This document shows positions 6,926 to 15,737 of a stretch of 32,625 nucleotides of DNA, piece after piece. The number at the start of each line of letters is the position of its first letter. The stretch's first letter is position 1. The position numbers were made by a program, and so were the translations under genes. Below the pieces are notes generated by a model, which saw nothing but the letters and a program-made list of their open reading frames with translations, made no database searches and was not told where the DNA came from. The stretch comes from an uncultured Oscillospiraceae bacterium (lineage in GTDB: Bacteria > Bacillota > Clostridia > Oscillospirales > Oscillospiraceae): contig CAKUEI010000006.1 in assembly GCA_934646175.1 (NCBI GenBank), positions 1 through 32,625 of the forward strand, in the 5' to 3' direction.

Positions 6926-7600
6926 ATGAAAAAAAAAGAAAAAGCTGCGCTCATTGTAGACGCTTTGAAGAACTTTTATCCCGATGCCGTCTGTTCCCTG
7001 CAGTACCGGAAGGATTACGAGCTTTTGTTCGCCGTCCGCCTGTCCGCCCAGTGTACCGATGCCCGGGTCAATCTGGTCACCCCCGCCCTCTTTTCCCGCT
7101 TTCCTACGCTGGAAGCCTTTGCACAGGCAGACCCCGCCGAGGTAGGGGAACTGATCCGCTCCTGCGGGTTTTATAACACCAAAAGCAAAGACCTGGTCCT
7201 CTGCGCCCAGATGCTCCTCCAGGACTACGGCGGCAAGGTTCCCCGTGAGATGGACAGCCTTCTGAAGTTGCCCGGCATCGGGCGGAAAACCGCCAATCTG
7301 GTGCGGGGCGATATTTATCGGGAGCCGGGCTGCGTCGTGGCGGACACCCACTGCATCCGCATTTCCGGCCGTCTGGGCCTCACCGACGGCACGAAGGACC
7401 CCGCCAAGGTGGAGCAGCAGCTCCGCGCCGTGCTGCCCCCCGAGGAGTCCAACGACTTCTGCCACCGGCTGGTCCTTTTCGGGCGGGACGTCTGCACCGC
7501 CCGCACCGCTCATTGCGAACGCTGCCCCCTGACCGAATGGTGTACCAATTTTAAGACCCACGGCGCCGCCCCTGCGAATACCAAAAAGCATAAAGCATAA
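6926..7600 (+). CDS. nth: Endonuclease III (base-excision DNA glycosylase/AP lyase)
   Basis: 224 residues. It removes oxidised pyrimidines and cuts the backbone at the resulting abasic site. The helix-hairpin-helix LPGIGRKTAN (115-124) contains the catalytic Lys121, and the catalytic Asp is Asp140 in VVADTHCIR. A C-x6-C-x2-C-x5-C cluster (Cys190, 197, 200, 206) binds the [4Fe-4S] cluster. Two ATGs lie 6 bases apart; I chose the second (6926) because AGAGGTG is then 7 bases away, against 1 base for the first. It stands alone, divergent from glyA, and its stop codon is inside the stem of the terminator. Confidence 0.96.
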   Translation: MKKKEKAALIVDALKNFYPDAVCSLQYRKDYELLFAVRLSAQCTDARVNLVTPALFSRFPTLEAFAQADPAEVGELIRSCGFYNTKSKDLVLCAQMLLQDYGGKVPREMDSLLKLPGIGRKTANLVRGDIYREPGCVVADTHCIRISGRLGLTDGTKDPAKVEQQLRAVLPPEESNDFCHRLVLFGRDVCTARTAHCERCPLTEWCTNFKTHGAAPANTKKHKA

Positions 7601-7639
7601 GAAAATCGGGTGGAATCTTCCACCCGATTTTCTTATGCT
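7594..7639. terminator. Two-way terminator between nth and the DUF3048 gene
   Basis: A perfect inverted repeat with 22-base arms (7594-7615 and 7618-7639) and only 2 bases between them. Each arm contains an A4 or T4 run next to a GC core (TCGGGTGG), so it can stop transcription from both sides. The nth TAA lies inside the left arm. Confidence 0.88.
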
Positions 7640-7648
7640 CTTATTTCG

Positions 7649-8725
7649 TCATTCAAAAGTAGGATTCTGCCCCTTCGGGATGATGTTCACATAGGTTCTT
7701 CCCCGGCCCAGGGTCAGGCTCTTCCCATCTTCCGTGGTGTAGCGAATGGGGTCGTTTACTCCCGCCTTGCTCCAGCGGATGGGGATCACCTTTCCGCCGC
7801 AGGCAAAGTAGCCCTCGCCCCCGGTGAGGTCCACCGTGATATGGCCCAGGGAATCCCCGGTCAGGTTGCAGGCTGTTTTCAGTACCAGCACATTGGTGGC
7901 CGTGACCTGCTCTCCGGTGTTTCCGTCCACATATTCCTTTCCGAATTCCTCCACCCGGTAGGTACCGCTGTCTGCGTCGTAAGTAAACTTCCCCGTTTTA
8001 TAGGTGGAGAAGGGCACCGTGACGGTCTGGGCGCTCTCTCCCGTAAGCGGTGTCCCGTCGTCTGCAAAGACAAGGCCGCAGGAATAGCCGCTTTCGTGCT
8101 GTGTCCGCACAGAGGAAGGCCGATATTTCAGGATGGCCTCTCCGCTGGTGACCACCGTATGCTCATAGGCCATGGTCTTCTTCCGCTCCGGGTCCCGCCA
8201 CATCATGTTGGAATTGGGCGACTTGCCCAGATACGGCCCGCGGACGGCGTCAAAAGCGTCCACATTCCAGCTGCGGATCTTTTCATAGGCATCCTCGCTG
8301 CCGCCGGCGTGGATATAAAGGGCATCATGCCCCAGTGCAAGCTCCAGATAATAGGGCCGGGAGGAGCGGATTGACCCGATTTTCTCCACGCCCTCCACCG
8401 TCTGGTAAACGGCCAGCATCCGGGTGATCCCGCCCTCTGCCGGTACCTCATAAATGATATCAGCCTGACTGTTGCCCACCTGGGGAAGGGCTGCTTTCAG
8501 GTTGTTCAGCATCACCGCCACCGGTCTTGCGTCCGCCCATTTTTCATCAATGGGCATTCCGGTCAAGGGATTTTCCGGCCCGTCATAGGGCTGTTCCGCC
8601 GTTTCGGACGGTGTCGGAGCGGGGGATACCGTCTCGCTCGGTGTGGGGTCTTTCCCTCCGCATCCGGTGAGGAGCAGCACGCTCCATGCCGCGGCGGAAA
8701 GAAGAGCCAATACACGCTTTTTCAT
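7649..8725 (-). CDS. DUF3048 lipoprotein (YerB-like)
   Basis: 358 residues. A type II signal peptide with lipobox LLTGC puts the lipid anchor on Cys22, so the protein is outside the cell on the membrane. A Pro/Ser/Thr-rich linker (about 25-45) leads into the DUF3048 domain, with NPLTGMP, ARPVAVMLNN, QADIIYEVPAEGGITRML and SIRSSRPYY in order; the C-terminal part (about 240-358) is the second DUF3048 subdomain. Function is unproven; Bacillus YerB is a lipoprotein of the same family. The ATG at 8725 has GGAGGTGA 5 bases upstream and opens the signal peptide. It has its own consensus promoter and diverges from the DUF4364 gene. Confidence 0.92.
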   Translation of the reverse strand: MKKRVLALLSAAAWSVLLLTGCGGKDPTPSETVSPAPTPSETAEQPYDGPENPLTGMPIDEKWADARPVAVMLNNLKAALPQVGNSQADIIYEVPAEGGITRMLAVYQTVEGVEKIGSIRSSRPYYLELALGHDALYIHAGGSEDAYEKIRSWNVDAFDAVRGPYLGKSPNSNMMWRDPERKKTMAYEHTVVTSGEAILKYRPSSVRTQHESGYSCGLVFADDGTPLTGESAQTVTVPFSTYKTGKFTYDADSGTYRVEEFGKEYVDGNTGEQVTATNVLVLKTACNLTGDSLGHITVDLTGGEGYFACGGKVIPIRWSKAGVNDPIRYTTEDGKSLTLGRGRTYVNIIPKGQNPTFE

Positions 8726-8753
8726 CGGACTCACCTCCGTAATCTTTGATTTC

Positions 8754-8782
8754 ATCATACCGTTCCCGCTCTTTTCTGTCAA
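8754..8782 (-). promoter_or_regulatory. Promoter of the DUF3048 lipoprotein gene
   Basis: On the minus strand, TTGACA (8777-8782), a 17-base spacer and TATGAT (8754-8759), 28 bases before the ATG: a near-consensus vegetative promoter. Confidence 0.82.
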
Positions 8783-8806
8783 GGCTGCCCCGGGCGAAAA
8801 TTCCCC

Positions 8807-8836
8807 TTGCCCTTTTCCCCGTTCATGCACTATAAT
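8807..8836 (+). promoter_or_regulatory. Promoter of the DUF4364 gene
   Basis: TTGCCC (8807-8812), an 18-base spacer and a perfect TATAAT (8831-8836). Transcription would start near 8843, between this element and the ATG at 8870. Confidence 0.6.
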
Positions 8837-8869
8837 ATGAGTTGGACTTTCAGGAAGGGCGGCGGCAGT

Positions 8870-9400
8870 ATGGCTCCCATCGGATACATTCAAAGTGAAC
8901 TGGATATCAAGCTGCTGGTTTTATATATCATGGACCGGGTGGCCGCTCCCATCGGCTTTTTTACGCTCATCGATCTCGCCATGTGCGATGAGGGCGTGGA
9001 CTATTTTCTCCTGACTCGCGCCATCACCCACCTGGTGGAGACCGGCCACCTCACCCTGACGGACGAGCTTTACGCCATCACCGACAAGGGCCGCCGGAAC
9101 AGCGAGATCTGCGAAAGCAGCCTTCCCTTCTCCGTCCGTTCTAAGTGCGACAAGCGTCTTCACGAGCTGAACGACACCCTGCGCCGCGAAGCGCAGGTCC
9201 GCAGCACCGTCTCCGATCGGGATGACGGCGGGTACACCCTGACCCTTGCTCTGGACGATGACGGCGGCAATCTCTTCACCCTTGACCTGCTGGTTGGCTC
9301 TCACGAGCGGGCTGAGCATCTGGCCCACCAGTTCAAGGAGAATCCGGAGGGGCTGTACCGCGGCATTCTGGACGCGTTGAAGCAGATCGGCGAAGACTGA
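8870..9400 (+). CDS. DUF4364 family protein (winged-helix-like)
   Basis: 176 residues. The N-terminal half (about 1-85) has the DUF4364 pattern DIKLLVLYIMDRV, then LIDLAM, YFLLTRAITHLVETGHL and YAITDKGRR, which reads like a PadR/winged-helix fold ending in a beta-wing. The C-terminal half is a small alpha/beta part. A transcription-regulator role is inferred from the fold, not shown. The ATG at 8870 is preferred because AGGAAGG lies 11 bases upstream and it falls downstream of the predicted transcription start; earlier in-frame ATGs lie upstream of or inside the promoter. Single gene, ending at a two-way terminator. Confidence 0.82.
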   Translation: MAPIGYIQSELDIKLLVLYIMDRVAAPIGFFTLIDLAMCDEGVDYFLLTRAITHLVETGHLTLTDELYAITDKGRRNSEICESSLPFSVRSKCDKRLHELNDTLRREAQVRSTVSDRDDGGYTLTLALDDDGGNLFTLDLLVGSHERAEHLAHQFKENPEGLYRGILDALKQIGED

Positions 9401-9411
9401 AAAAAGAAACG

Positions 9412-9450
9412 AAAACATCCCTGCTGTCTTAATGACAGCAGGGATGTTTT
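9412..9450. terminator. Two-way terminator between the DUF4364 gene and cls
   Basis: Perfect 17-base arms (9412-9428 and 9434-9450) with loop TTAAT. TTTTTT follows on plus; on minus the stem ends in TTTTC. It touches the cls stop codon at 9451. Confidence 0.9.
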
Positions 9451-11019
9451 TTACATCAGCGGACCCAGAATGCGCAGCACGCTGCGCACCAGAAAATGAA
9501 TTGGGTTTGCAGGGCTTGCAATGTGCTGGTCCACCAGCTGGCTCTGCTCCACCGTGGAGCGGAAATCCGCTTTGATGTCCGCCACGCAGGGCGCGTCGTA
9601 GAGCAGCACGCCGTCCTCCAGATGGAGGAACAGGCTGCGGTAATCCAGATTGACGGAGCCAACGGCAGCAAATCGGTCGTCCACCACAAAGCTCTTGGCG
9701 TGGATAAAGCCGGGAGTGTACTCGTAAATCTTCACGCCCGCTTCCATCAGGGGCGCATAGTGAGCGCGGGTCAGTTCAAATACGATGGGCTTATCCGGAA
9801 TGTGCGGCGTAATGATGCGCACATCCACCCCCGCCTTCGCCGCATTGCACAGCGCCGTGTTCATGGCGGAGTCGATGATCAGATAGGGCGTTGTAATATA
9901 AAGATAATGCTCCGCCTTGCTGATCAGGTTGAGGTAGACCGTCTGCCCCACCGGCTCTTCATCCAGCGGGTTATCGCAGTAGGGCTGAACAAAGCCCGGC
10001 TCGTTCAGCTTCTCCTGCTCCGTCGGGCGGAAGCTGTCGTAATCCCGGTCCTCGTACTTCTGAACGAAGTTCCAATTGCTCAGGAACATAACGGTCATGC
10101 TCCACGCCGCTTCGCCCTCCACACGGATGCCGCTGTCCTTCCAGTGGCCGTACTTTTCAAACTCGTTGATATACTCGTCCGCCAGATTGATGCCGCCGGT
10201 ATAGGCCACCGTTCCGTCCATGATGCAGAATTTGCGGTGGTCCCGGTTGTTCAGGCGGCTGATGATCACCGGGGCCAGCGGGTTGAACACGCAGCTTCGG
10301 ATACCCATCTCCTCCAGCTTGCGGAAATAGCCCTGCGGCAGAGTGTAAAGGCAGCCGATGTCGTCATACATCACCCGGACGTCCAGTCCCTCCCGGACCT
10401 TCTCCCGCAGAATCTCCAGCACGGTGTTCCACATTTTTCCCTCGTGGATGATGAAATACTCCACGAAAATATAGCGCTTGGCCTTTTTCAGGTCCTCCTG
10501 CAATGCCGCAAAATAATCCTCTCCGATAGGGAAATAGGTGGTTTTCGTCCCGCTGTACGCCGGGCAGTAGGCCACCGTCTCCAGATACCGGCACTGATAG
10601 GCCGCCCGGGCACCCGCTTCCCGCTGGACTGTATCCGCCTTGCAGTCCTGGGCGAGAACGCGCTCTAAGTCCTTGTCCAGAACCTGCAGTTTTTTGCGCT
10701 TTCCCCGGCTCAGGCGGTTCCCGCCAAAGATGACGTAGCCCAAGCCGCCGAACAGCGGAAAAAGCAAGATCAGAATGATCCACGCGATCTTGTAGCCCGG
10801 GTCGCTCCGGTTGCTGATGATGACCAGGACCGCGACCACGCTGAGGGCCATACAGAACCAGTAGAAGTAGGCGAAGTATTCGCTGAATGTCCGCGTCAGA
10901 TGGGCAAACAGGATGAACTGCCCGATAAAGTAGACCAGCATGAACGCCGCCCGGTGAAACAGCAGCTTGATCAGCTTGTGGAGCACCGTATCGCGCCCGC
11001 GCTTTAATCCGTCCCTCAT
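9451..11019 (-). CDS. cls: Cardiolipin synthase (phospholipase D family)
   Basis: 522 residues. It joins two phosphatidylglycerol molecules into cardiolipin and glycerol at the membrane. Hydrophobic segments lie at about 24-41, 48-69 and 78-100. Two HKD catalytic motifs follow: His261-Lys263-Asp268 in HRKFCIMDGTVAYTGG and His440-Lys442-Asp447 in HAKSFVVDDRFAAVGS. The first two thirds of the N-terminal region match bacterial ClsA-type enzymes. The ATG at 11019 overlaps the dnaE TGA (ATGA), so translation is probably coupled; an ATG 33 bases upstream lies inside dnaE. It is the last gene of the hprK-to-cls run. Confidence 0.95.
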   Translation of the reverse strand: MRDGLKRGRDTVLHKLIKLLFHRAAFMLVYFIGQFILFAHLTRTFSEYFAYFYWFCMALSVVAVLVIISNRSDPGYKIAWIILILLFPLFGGLGYVIFGGNRLSRGKRKKLQVLDKDLERVLAQDCKADTVQREAGARAAYQCRYLETVAYCPAYSGTKTTYFPIGEDYFAALQEDLKKAKRYIFVEYFIIHEGKMWNTVLEILREKVREGLDVRVMYDDIGCLYTLPQGYFRKLEEMGIRSCVFNPLAPVIISRLNNRDHRKFCIMDGTVAYTGGINLADEYINEFEKYGHWKDSGIRVEGEAAWSMTVMFLSNWNFVQKYEDRDYDSFRPTEQEKLNEPGFVQPYCDNPLDEEPVGQTVYLNLISKAEHYLYITTPYLIIDSAMNTALCNAAKAGVDVRIITPHIPDKPIVFELTRAHYAPLMEAGVKIYEYTPGFIHAKSFVVDDRFAAVGSVNLDYRSLFLHLEDGVLLYDAPCVADIKADFRSTVEQSQLVDQHIASPANPIHFLVRSVLRILGPLM

Positions 11020-14000
11020 TGCTGTACCACCACGTTCTCTTTGCCGAGCCACTCCTCCAGCTCATGCACCAGCGCGTCATGCACCTGACAACGGGTGCCC
11101 AGCCGCTTGCCCGTATCTGCGAACACGATGACTGCCGGCGTGGTGCCGGGAAACATGTTTAAGAGCTTGGGCAGCTGCTCCCACAAGCGTCCTTCCTGAG
11201 ACGGAAGCCTGATATAGAGTTTCTTGACGTCCAGCGCGCCCGGGCCCGAGGTTCCGGGCTGCGTCCCATCCGCTTCTATGCCCTTCAGAGGGCGCACCCC
11301 GTCGCACAAAAGCTGCGGCTCTTTTTCGTCACGCACGGAAATGCGCCCGTTGACCAGTACCGGCGTCCCCGGCTGAAGATAGCCGCCGCACTCCTCCAGC
11401 ACTCGGGCAAACACCAGAAGCTCCATGCTTCCGGAATCGTCCTCCAGCGTGGCGTAGGCCATGAGGCTGTTGTTCTTCGTGGTTTTGGTCTTGTAAGTGG
11501 AGACCACCCCGGCCAGCAGCACCTTCTGCCCATCCTGAAAGGCCGAGGGGCCTTCCTGTTGGTCAAATTCGCTCAGGATCGTCCCGATGCGCACCGCGCC
11601 CATCCGTTTTGCTAGGTCGCGGAACTCATCCATGGGGTGTCCGGAGAGGTAAAGACCCGTGGTCTCCTTCTCCATGCTCATCAGCTCCTGAGGGGAGAAT
11701 TCCGCCATATCGGGCATGGGCGGCTCGTGAGCCGATCCGTTATCTTCTCCGCCGCCGAAGAGGTCAAACTGCCCCTCCAGATTCCGCCGGTTGCTGGCGG
11801 AAATGCCGTCTAAGATCTGCCCGAACATTTGTAGGAGCTGCGAGCGCTTATAGCCCAAGCTGTCAAACGCGCCGCATTTGATCAGGTTCTCCACCGTGCG
11901 GCGGTTTAGGTCGCTGCCGAACATCCGGGTGCAGAAATCCGTAAAGGAGGCAAACAGCCCCCCGCTCTCCCGCTCCTGCAGGACGGCGTTCACAAAGCCC
12001 CGGCCCACGCCCTTCACGGCGGCAAGGCCGAAGCGGATATTCTTGTCCCCGGACGCAGTGAAGGCAAGGCCGGATTCGTTGATGTCCGGCGGGAGCAACT
12101 GGATGCCGCAGCTGCGGCACTCGCTGATATACTCTGCCACCTTTTCCGAGGAGTCCAGCACTGATGTTAAAAGGGCCGCCATATACTCCCGGGTATAGTG
12201 GCACTTCAGCCACGCCGTCTGGTAGGCAATGATCGCGTAGCATACCGCGTGGGCCTTGTTGAAGGCGTAGTTTGCAAAGTCGTAGATCTCCTGATAGATG
12301 TCCTTTGCCGTGTTTTCCGGAATACCGTTTGCGATGCATCCGGTGATCCCCCGTTCCGGGTCGCCGTACACAAAGGCGTGCTCTTCCTTTTCGATCTGCG
12401 CCTTTTTCTTTTTGGAAATGGCGCGGCGCACCATGTCCGCCTGCCCGAGGGAAAAGCCCGCCAGCTTGCGGAAGATTTCGATGACCTGCTCCTGATAGAC
12501 GATGCAGCCATAGGTGACCGACAGGATCGGCTCCAGCGCGGGGTGCTTATACCGGATCTTCTCCGGATTGTGCTTGCAGGCAATGAACCGCGGGATAGAT
12601 TCCATGGGGCCTGGGCGGTACAGGGCGATGATTGCCGTGATGTCCTCAATGTCCTTGGGACGCAGTCCCACGCAGACACCGGTCATCCCGGCTGATTCCA
12701 TCTGGAACACGCCGGATGTCTTCCCCTCCGACAGCATCCGGAAGGTCTCCGGGTCGTTCTCCGGGATGGACGCCAGGGTAAAGCCGGGGTTCCCCGCCGC
12801 CACCATTTTCACCGCGTCGTCCAATACAGTCAGGTTCCGCAGGCCCAGAAAGTCCATTTTCAGAAGGCCAAGCTCCTCCAGCGTGGTCATGGTGTACTGG
12901 GTGACCACCGACTCGTCGTTTTTAGCCAGCGGGACGTATTCGTAAACCGGCTTTCCCGTGATCACCACGCCGGCTGCGTGGGTGGAGGCATGGCGGGGCA
13001 TCCCCTCGATGGCACGGGCCGTATCCACCAGCTGCCGCACCCGCTCATCGGACTTGTAAAGGTCCTTCAGGGGCTTGGAGAGCTTCAGGGCATCCTCCAG
13101 CGTGATGTGCAGGGAGTTTGGCACCTGCTTTGCGATGTTGTCCACTTCCGCATAGGGGAAGCTCATGGCCCGGCCCACATCCCGCAGGCCGCCCCGGGCT
13201 GCCATGGTGCCGAAGGTAACGATCTGAGCCACATGGTCCTCGCCGTACTTTCGGTTTACATAATCAATTACTTCTCCCCGGCGCTGATAGCAGAAATCGA
13301 TGTCGATATCCGGCATGGTCACGCGCTCGGGGTTCAGGAAGCGTTCGAAGTATAGGTTATATTTCCGCGGATCCACATCCGTGATTTTCATGCAGTAGGA
13401 CACCATGCTGCCCGCCGCGCTGCCGCGGCCCGGCCCCACGGGAATGGCGTGGCGCTTTGCGTATCCGATAAAGTCGGACACGATGAGGAAATAGTCCACA
13501 AAGCCCATGTGGCGGATCATATCCATCTCATAGCGCAGCTGCTTGCGGTCTTCCTCCCCGCCGTTGGGATAGCGCTCTTCAAAACCCTGCCAGCAGAGCT
13601 TTTCGAAGTAGGAATCCCCGTCCGTCTCCCCGTCCGGCAGCTTGAATTCCGGCAGATGGTGAACGCCGAACTGGAATTCCACGTTGCACAGCTCTGCAAT
13701 TTTGTTGGTGTTTTCGATGGCCTCAGGGCATTCGGGGAACAGGGCGCGCATCTCCTCTTCCGATTTGATGTAAAACTCCTGCGTTTCAAACCGCATCCGG
13801 GCGGGGTCGTCCACCGTTTTTCCCATCTGAATGCACATGAGCACATCCTGTGTCCGGGAATCCTCCCGCGTCAGGTAGTGGGCGTCGTTGGTCGCCACCA
13901 GCGGAATGCCTGTCTCTTCATGCAGGCGCAGGATGCCCGCGACCACCTCCCGCTGGGCGGGGATGCTGTGATCCTGCACCTCCAGATAATAGCCGTCAGG

Positions 14001-14498
14001 GCCGAAGATCTCGCGCATTTCCAATGCGTGAGCCTTCGCCCCTTCATAATCGCCTCTTAAAATACGGCGGGGGATCTCCCCCGCCAGGCAGGCGGAAAGG
14101 GCAATCAGGCCCTCGCTGTGCTGCTTCAAAAGCTCCAGATCGATGCGCGGCTTGATGTAAAACCCTTCCGTAAAGCCGCAGCTGACCAGATAGCAGAGGT
14201 TGTGATAGCCCATCTCGTTTCTGCACAGCAGCACCAGGTGCCTTGCCTCGGCATCCAACTCGTGGACCCGGTCAAACCGGGTCCGGGGCGCCACATACAC
14301 CTCGCACCCGATGATTGGCTTGATCCCGGCTGCCTTCGCCGCCTTGTAAAAGTCCACCGCGCCGTACATCACGCCGTGGTCGGTGATGGCCACGGCGGTC
14401 TGTCCCAGCGCTTTGACCCGTTCCACCAGTCCCTGGATGCGGCATGCGCCGTCCAGAAGGGAGAATTCTGAGTGGACATGCAGATGTGTAAAGGACAA
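11016..14498 (-). CDS. dnaE: DNA polymerase III alpha subunit, DnaE type
   Basis: 1160 residues. The PHP domain comes first, with HLHVHSEFSLLDG (5-17), TDHG (39-42) and NDAH (204-207). The C-family polymerase core has GPGRGSAAGS (355-364), the catalytic PDIDIDF (396-402) and Asp549 in LLKMDFLGLRNL. A tandem helix-hairpin-helix region and a C-terminal OB fold (about 990-1070) complete it. There is no inserted proofreading exonuclease, so it is DnaE and not PolC; Firmicutes usually use both. The start is a TTG at 14498, supported by AAAGGAGG 8 bases upstream and by the family N-terminus. It lies between a small zinc-ribbon gene and cls. Confidence 0.98.
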   Translation of the reverse strand: MSFTHLHVHSEFSLLDGACRIQGLVERVKALGQTAVAITDHGVMYGAVDFYKAAKAAGIKPIIGCEVYVAPRTRFDRVHELDAEARHLVLLCRNEMGYHNLCYLVSCGFTEGFYIKPRIDLELLKQHSEGLIALSACLAGEIPRRILRGDYEGAKAHALEMREIFGPDGYYLEVQDHSIPAQREVVAGILRLHEETGIPLVATNDAHYLTREDSRTQDVLMCIQMGKTVDDPARMRFETQEFYIKSEEEMRALFPECPEAIENTNKIAELCNVEFQFGVHHLPEFKLPDGETDGDSYFEKLCWQGFEERYPNGGEEDRKQLRYEMDMIRHMGFVDYFLIVSDFIGYAKRHAIPVGPGRGSAAGSMVSYCMKITDVDPRKYNLYFERFLNPERVTMPDIDIDFCYQRRGEVIDYVNRKYGEDHVAQIVTFGTMAARGGLRDVGRAMSFPYAEVDNIAKQVPNSLHITLEDALKLSKPLKDLYKSDERVRQLVDTARAIEGMPRHASTHAAGVVITGKPVYEYVPLAKNDESVVTQYTMTTLEELGLLKMDFLGLRNLTVLDDAVKMVAAGNPGFTLASIPENDPETFRMLSEGKTSGVFQMESAGMTGVCVGLRPKDIEDITAIIALYRPGPMESIPRFIACKHNPEKIRYKHPALEPILSVTYGCIVYQEQVIEIFRKLAGFSLGQADMVRRAISKKKKAQIEKEEHAFVYGDPERGITGCIANGIPENTAKDIYQEIYDFANYAFNKAHAVCYAIIAYQTAWLKCHYTREYMAALLTSVLDSSEKVAEYISECRSCGIQLLPPDINESGLAFTASGDKNIRFGLAAVKGVGRGFVNAVLQERESGGLFASFTDFCTRMFGSDLNRRTVENLIKCGAFDSLGYKRSQLLQMFGQILDGISASNRRNLEGQFDLFGGGEDNGSAHEPPMPDMAEFSPQELMSMEKETTGLYLSGHPMDEFRDLAKRMGAVRIGTILSEFDQQEGPSAFQDGQKVLLAGVVSTYKTKTTKNNSLMAYATLEDDSGSMELLVFARVLEECGGYLQPGTPVLVNGRISVRDEKEPQLLCDGVRPLKGIEADGTQPGTSGPGALDVKKLYIRLPSQEGRLWEQLPKLLNMFPGTTPAVIVFADTGKRLGTRCQVHDALVHELEEWLGKENVVVQQ

Positions 14499-14532
14499 GC
14501 AGGCCGCCTCCTTTCCGTCAAACGGGCGTTAC

Positions 14533-14793
14533 TCAGACAATGTGGTGCCGGGTGCCACAGCGGGGGCACACCTGATAGCCCTTGCCGGCGTCGCGCCAAG
14601 TGCGGGCGTTGTAGCTCTGACCGCACTTCTTGCACTTGTTGTTCATCAGGCGGAACACATAGGTCACCGCCCAGATCACCAGCGTAATACGCAGCACGTT
14701 GGTCTCCTTGGTGACAAAGCCGTAAATCAGTCCGCACAGCATTGCCACGGCGGCCAGCGCGTTCAGCCGCATCCAAAGTCGATGAATGGTCAT
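14533..14793 (-). CDS. Small membrane protein with C-terminal zinc ribbon, function unknown
   Basis: 86 residues, not assigned to a named family. Two hydrophobic segments (about 9-27 and 34-48) are followed by a zinc-ribbon pattern: CKKCG near 54-58 and CPRCG near 76-80, with His residues at the end. It should sit in the cell membrane with the metal-binding tail on one side. GGAGG lies 10 bases before the ATG. It is between whiA (29 bases) and dnaE (34 bases) on the same strand, so it is probably cotranscribed with them. Both Cys pairs being intact supports a real gene. Confidence 0.75.
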   Translation of the reverse strand: MTIHRLWMRLNALAAVAMLCGLIYGFVTKETNVLRITLVIWAVTYVFRLMNNKCKKCGQSYNARTWRDAGKGYQVCPRCGTRHHIV

Positions 14794-14822
14794 TTGTTCT
14801 GATCCTCCAATTTTACTTTATC

Positions 14823-15722
14823 TCAACCCTCCGCCAGCTCCATCAGCTTGCGAAGGCGATGATTCAAACAGGATTTCGTCACCGGCGGGTCGCATAGACC
14901 GGCCAACTGGGATAGGGTAAGCTCCGGATTGGCAAGGCGCAGCTGCGCCGCCTCCCGCAGCTTGTCCGGCAGACTGTCAAGGCCCACCGTGCGTTCCAAG
15001 CGGTGAATGGCCTCCATCTGCAGAAGGGAGGCATCCACCGCCTTGTCCAGATTGGCCGCGTCGCAGTTCACCCGTCGGTTGACGGAAGAGCGCAGGTTTT
15101 TTTCCAGCTTTGCGTTCATGGTCTCCATAGCCGCCAGGGGCGCGCCCAGCGCCGTCAGGAAATCCTCGATCTGCTCGCTCTGCTTGAAATAGAGCAGGTA
15201 GTTTGATTTCCTCACGGTGCTTTTGGGGGCAAAGCCCACCTCCTGCATCATGGTGTCCATTTCGCGGCTCACGCTGAAGTGGGCCGTCGCCAGCTCCAGA
15301 TGATAGCGCTTTGCCGGGTCCGTCACCGAGCCACCTGCCAGGAATGCCCCACGGAAGAAGGCGAGGCGGGCGGTGTCCTCTTCCAGCACCGCAAAGTTGA
15401 TATGATGGGCCACCTGCCCGTTCAGGTCCAAGTCAAAAGCGCTGCAGACCTGCCGGATCTTCTCTTTGTCCCACATGGCAAAAACATGCTTCCCGCCCGG
15501 GCGAATCTCCTCCGGCGCCTTATCAAATTTCAGCTGAAACGCCCGCTGAAACAGCACCGGCAGCCACTGAGCGAGGGCTTCACTTTCCGTCACAATGCGG
15601 ATCTGATCCGCCCGGAAGGAGTTGCAGTAAAGCAGCACACCATACGCTTCTGCCCGGGCGCAGCCTTTTTGTCCGGCCGACGTCCGGCACAGTTCCCGTT
15701 TGGTCTCTCCCGAAAACGACAT
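14823..15722 (-). CDS. whiA: DNA-binding protein WhiA (sporulation/cell-division regulator)
   Basis: 299 residues. It begins with the family start SFSGETKRELCR. The LAGLIDADG-like N-terminal domain contains FFRGAFLAGGSVTDP (about 123-137), in which catalytic acids of the homing endonucleases are replaced; a C-terminal helix-turn-helix (about 235-295) ends in VTKSCLNHRLRKL. In Bacillus WhiA affects chromosome segregation and division; in Streptomyces it is a sporulation regulator. It lies 15 bases downstream of yvcK in the conserved order rapZ-yvcK-whiA. Confidence 0.96.
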   Translation of the reverse strand: MSFSGETKRELCRTSAGQKGCARAEAYGVLLYCNSFRADQIRIVTESEALAQWLPVLFQRAFQLKFDKAPEEIRPGGKHVFAMWDKEKIRQVCSAFDLDLNGQVAHHINFAVLEEDTARLAFFRGAFLAGGSVTDPAKRYHLELATAHFSVSREMDTMMQEVGFAPKSTVRKSNYLLYFKQSEQIEDFLTALGAPLAAMETMNAKLEKNLRSSVNRRVNCDAANLDKAVDASLLQMEAIHRLERTVGLDSLPDKLREAAQLRLANPELTLSQLAGLCDPPVTKSCLNHRLRKLMELAEG

Positions 15723-15737
15723 GGTATGCCCTCCGTT

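Noticed and set aside
5594..7591. A 665-codon frame that would extend GlyA upstream
   Set aside because: The extension is antisense to nth and crosses the promoters. GlyA starts at 6838 with AGGAGG and is then of standard length.
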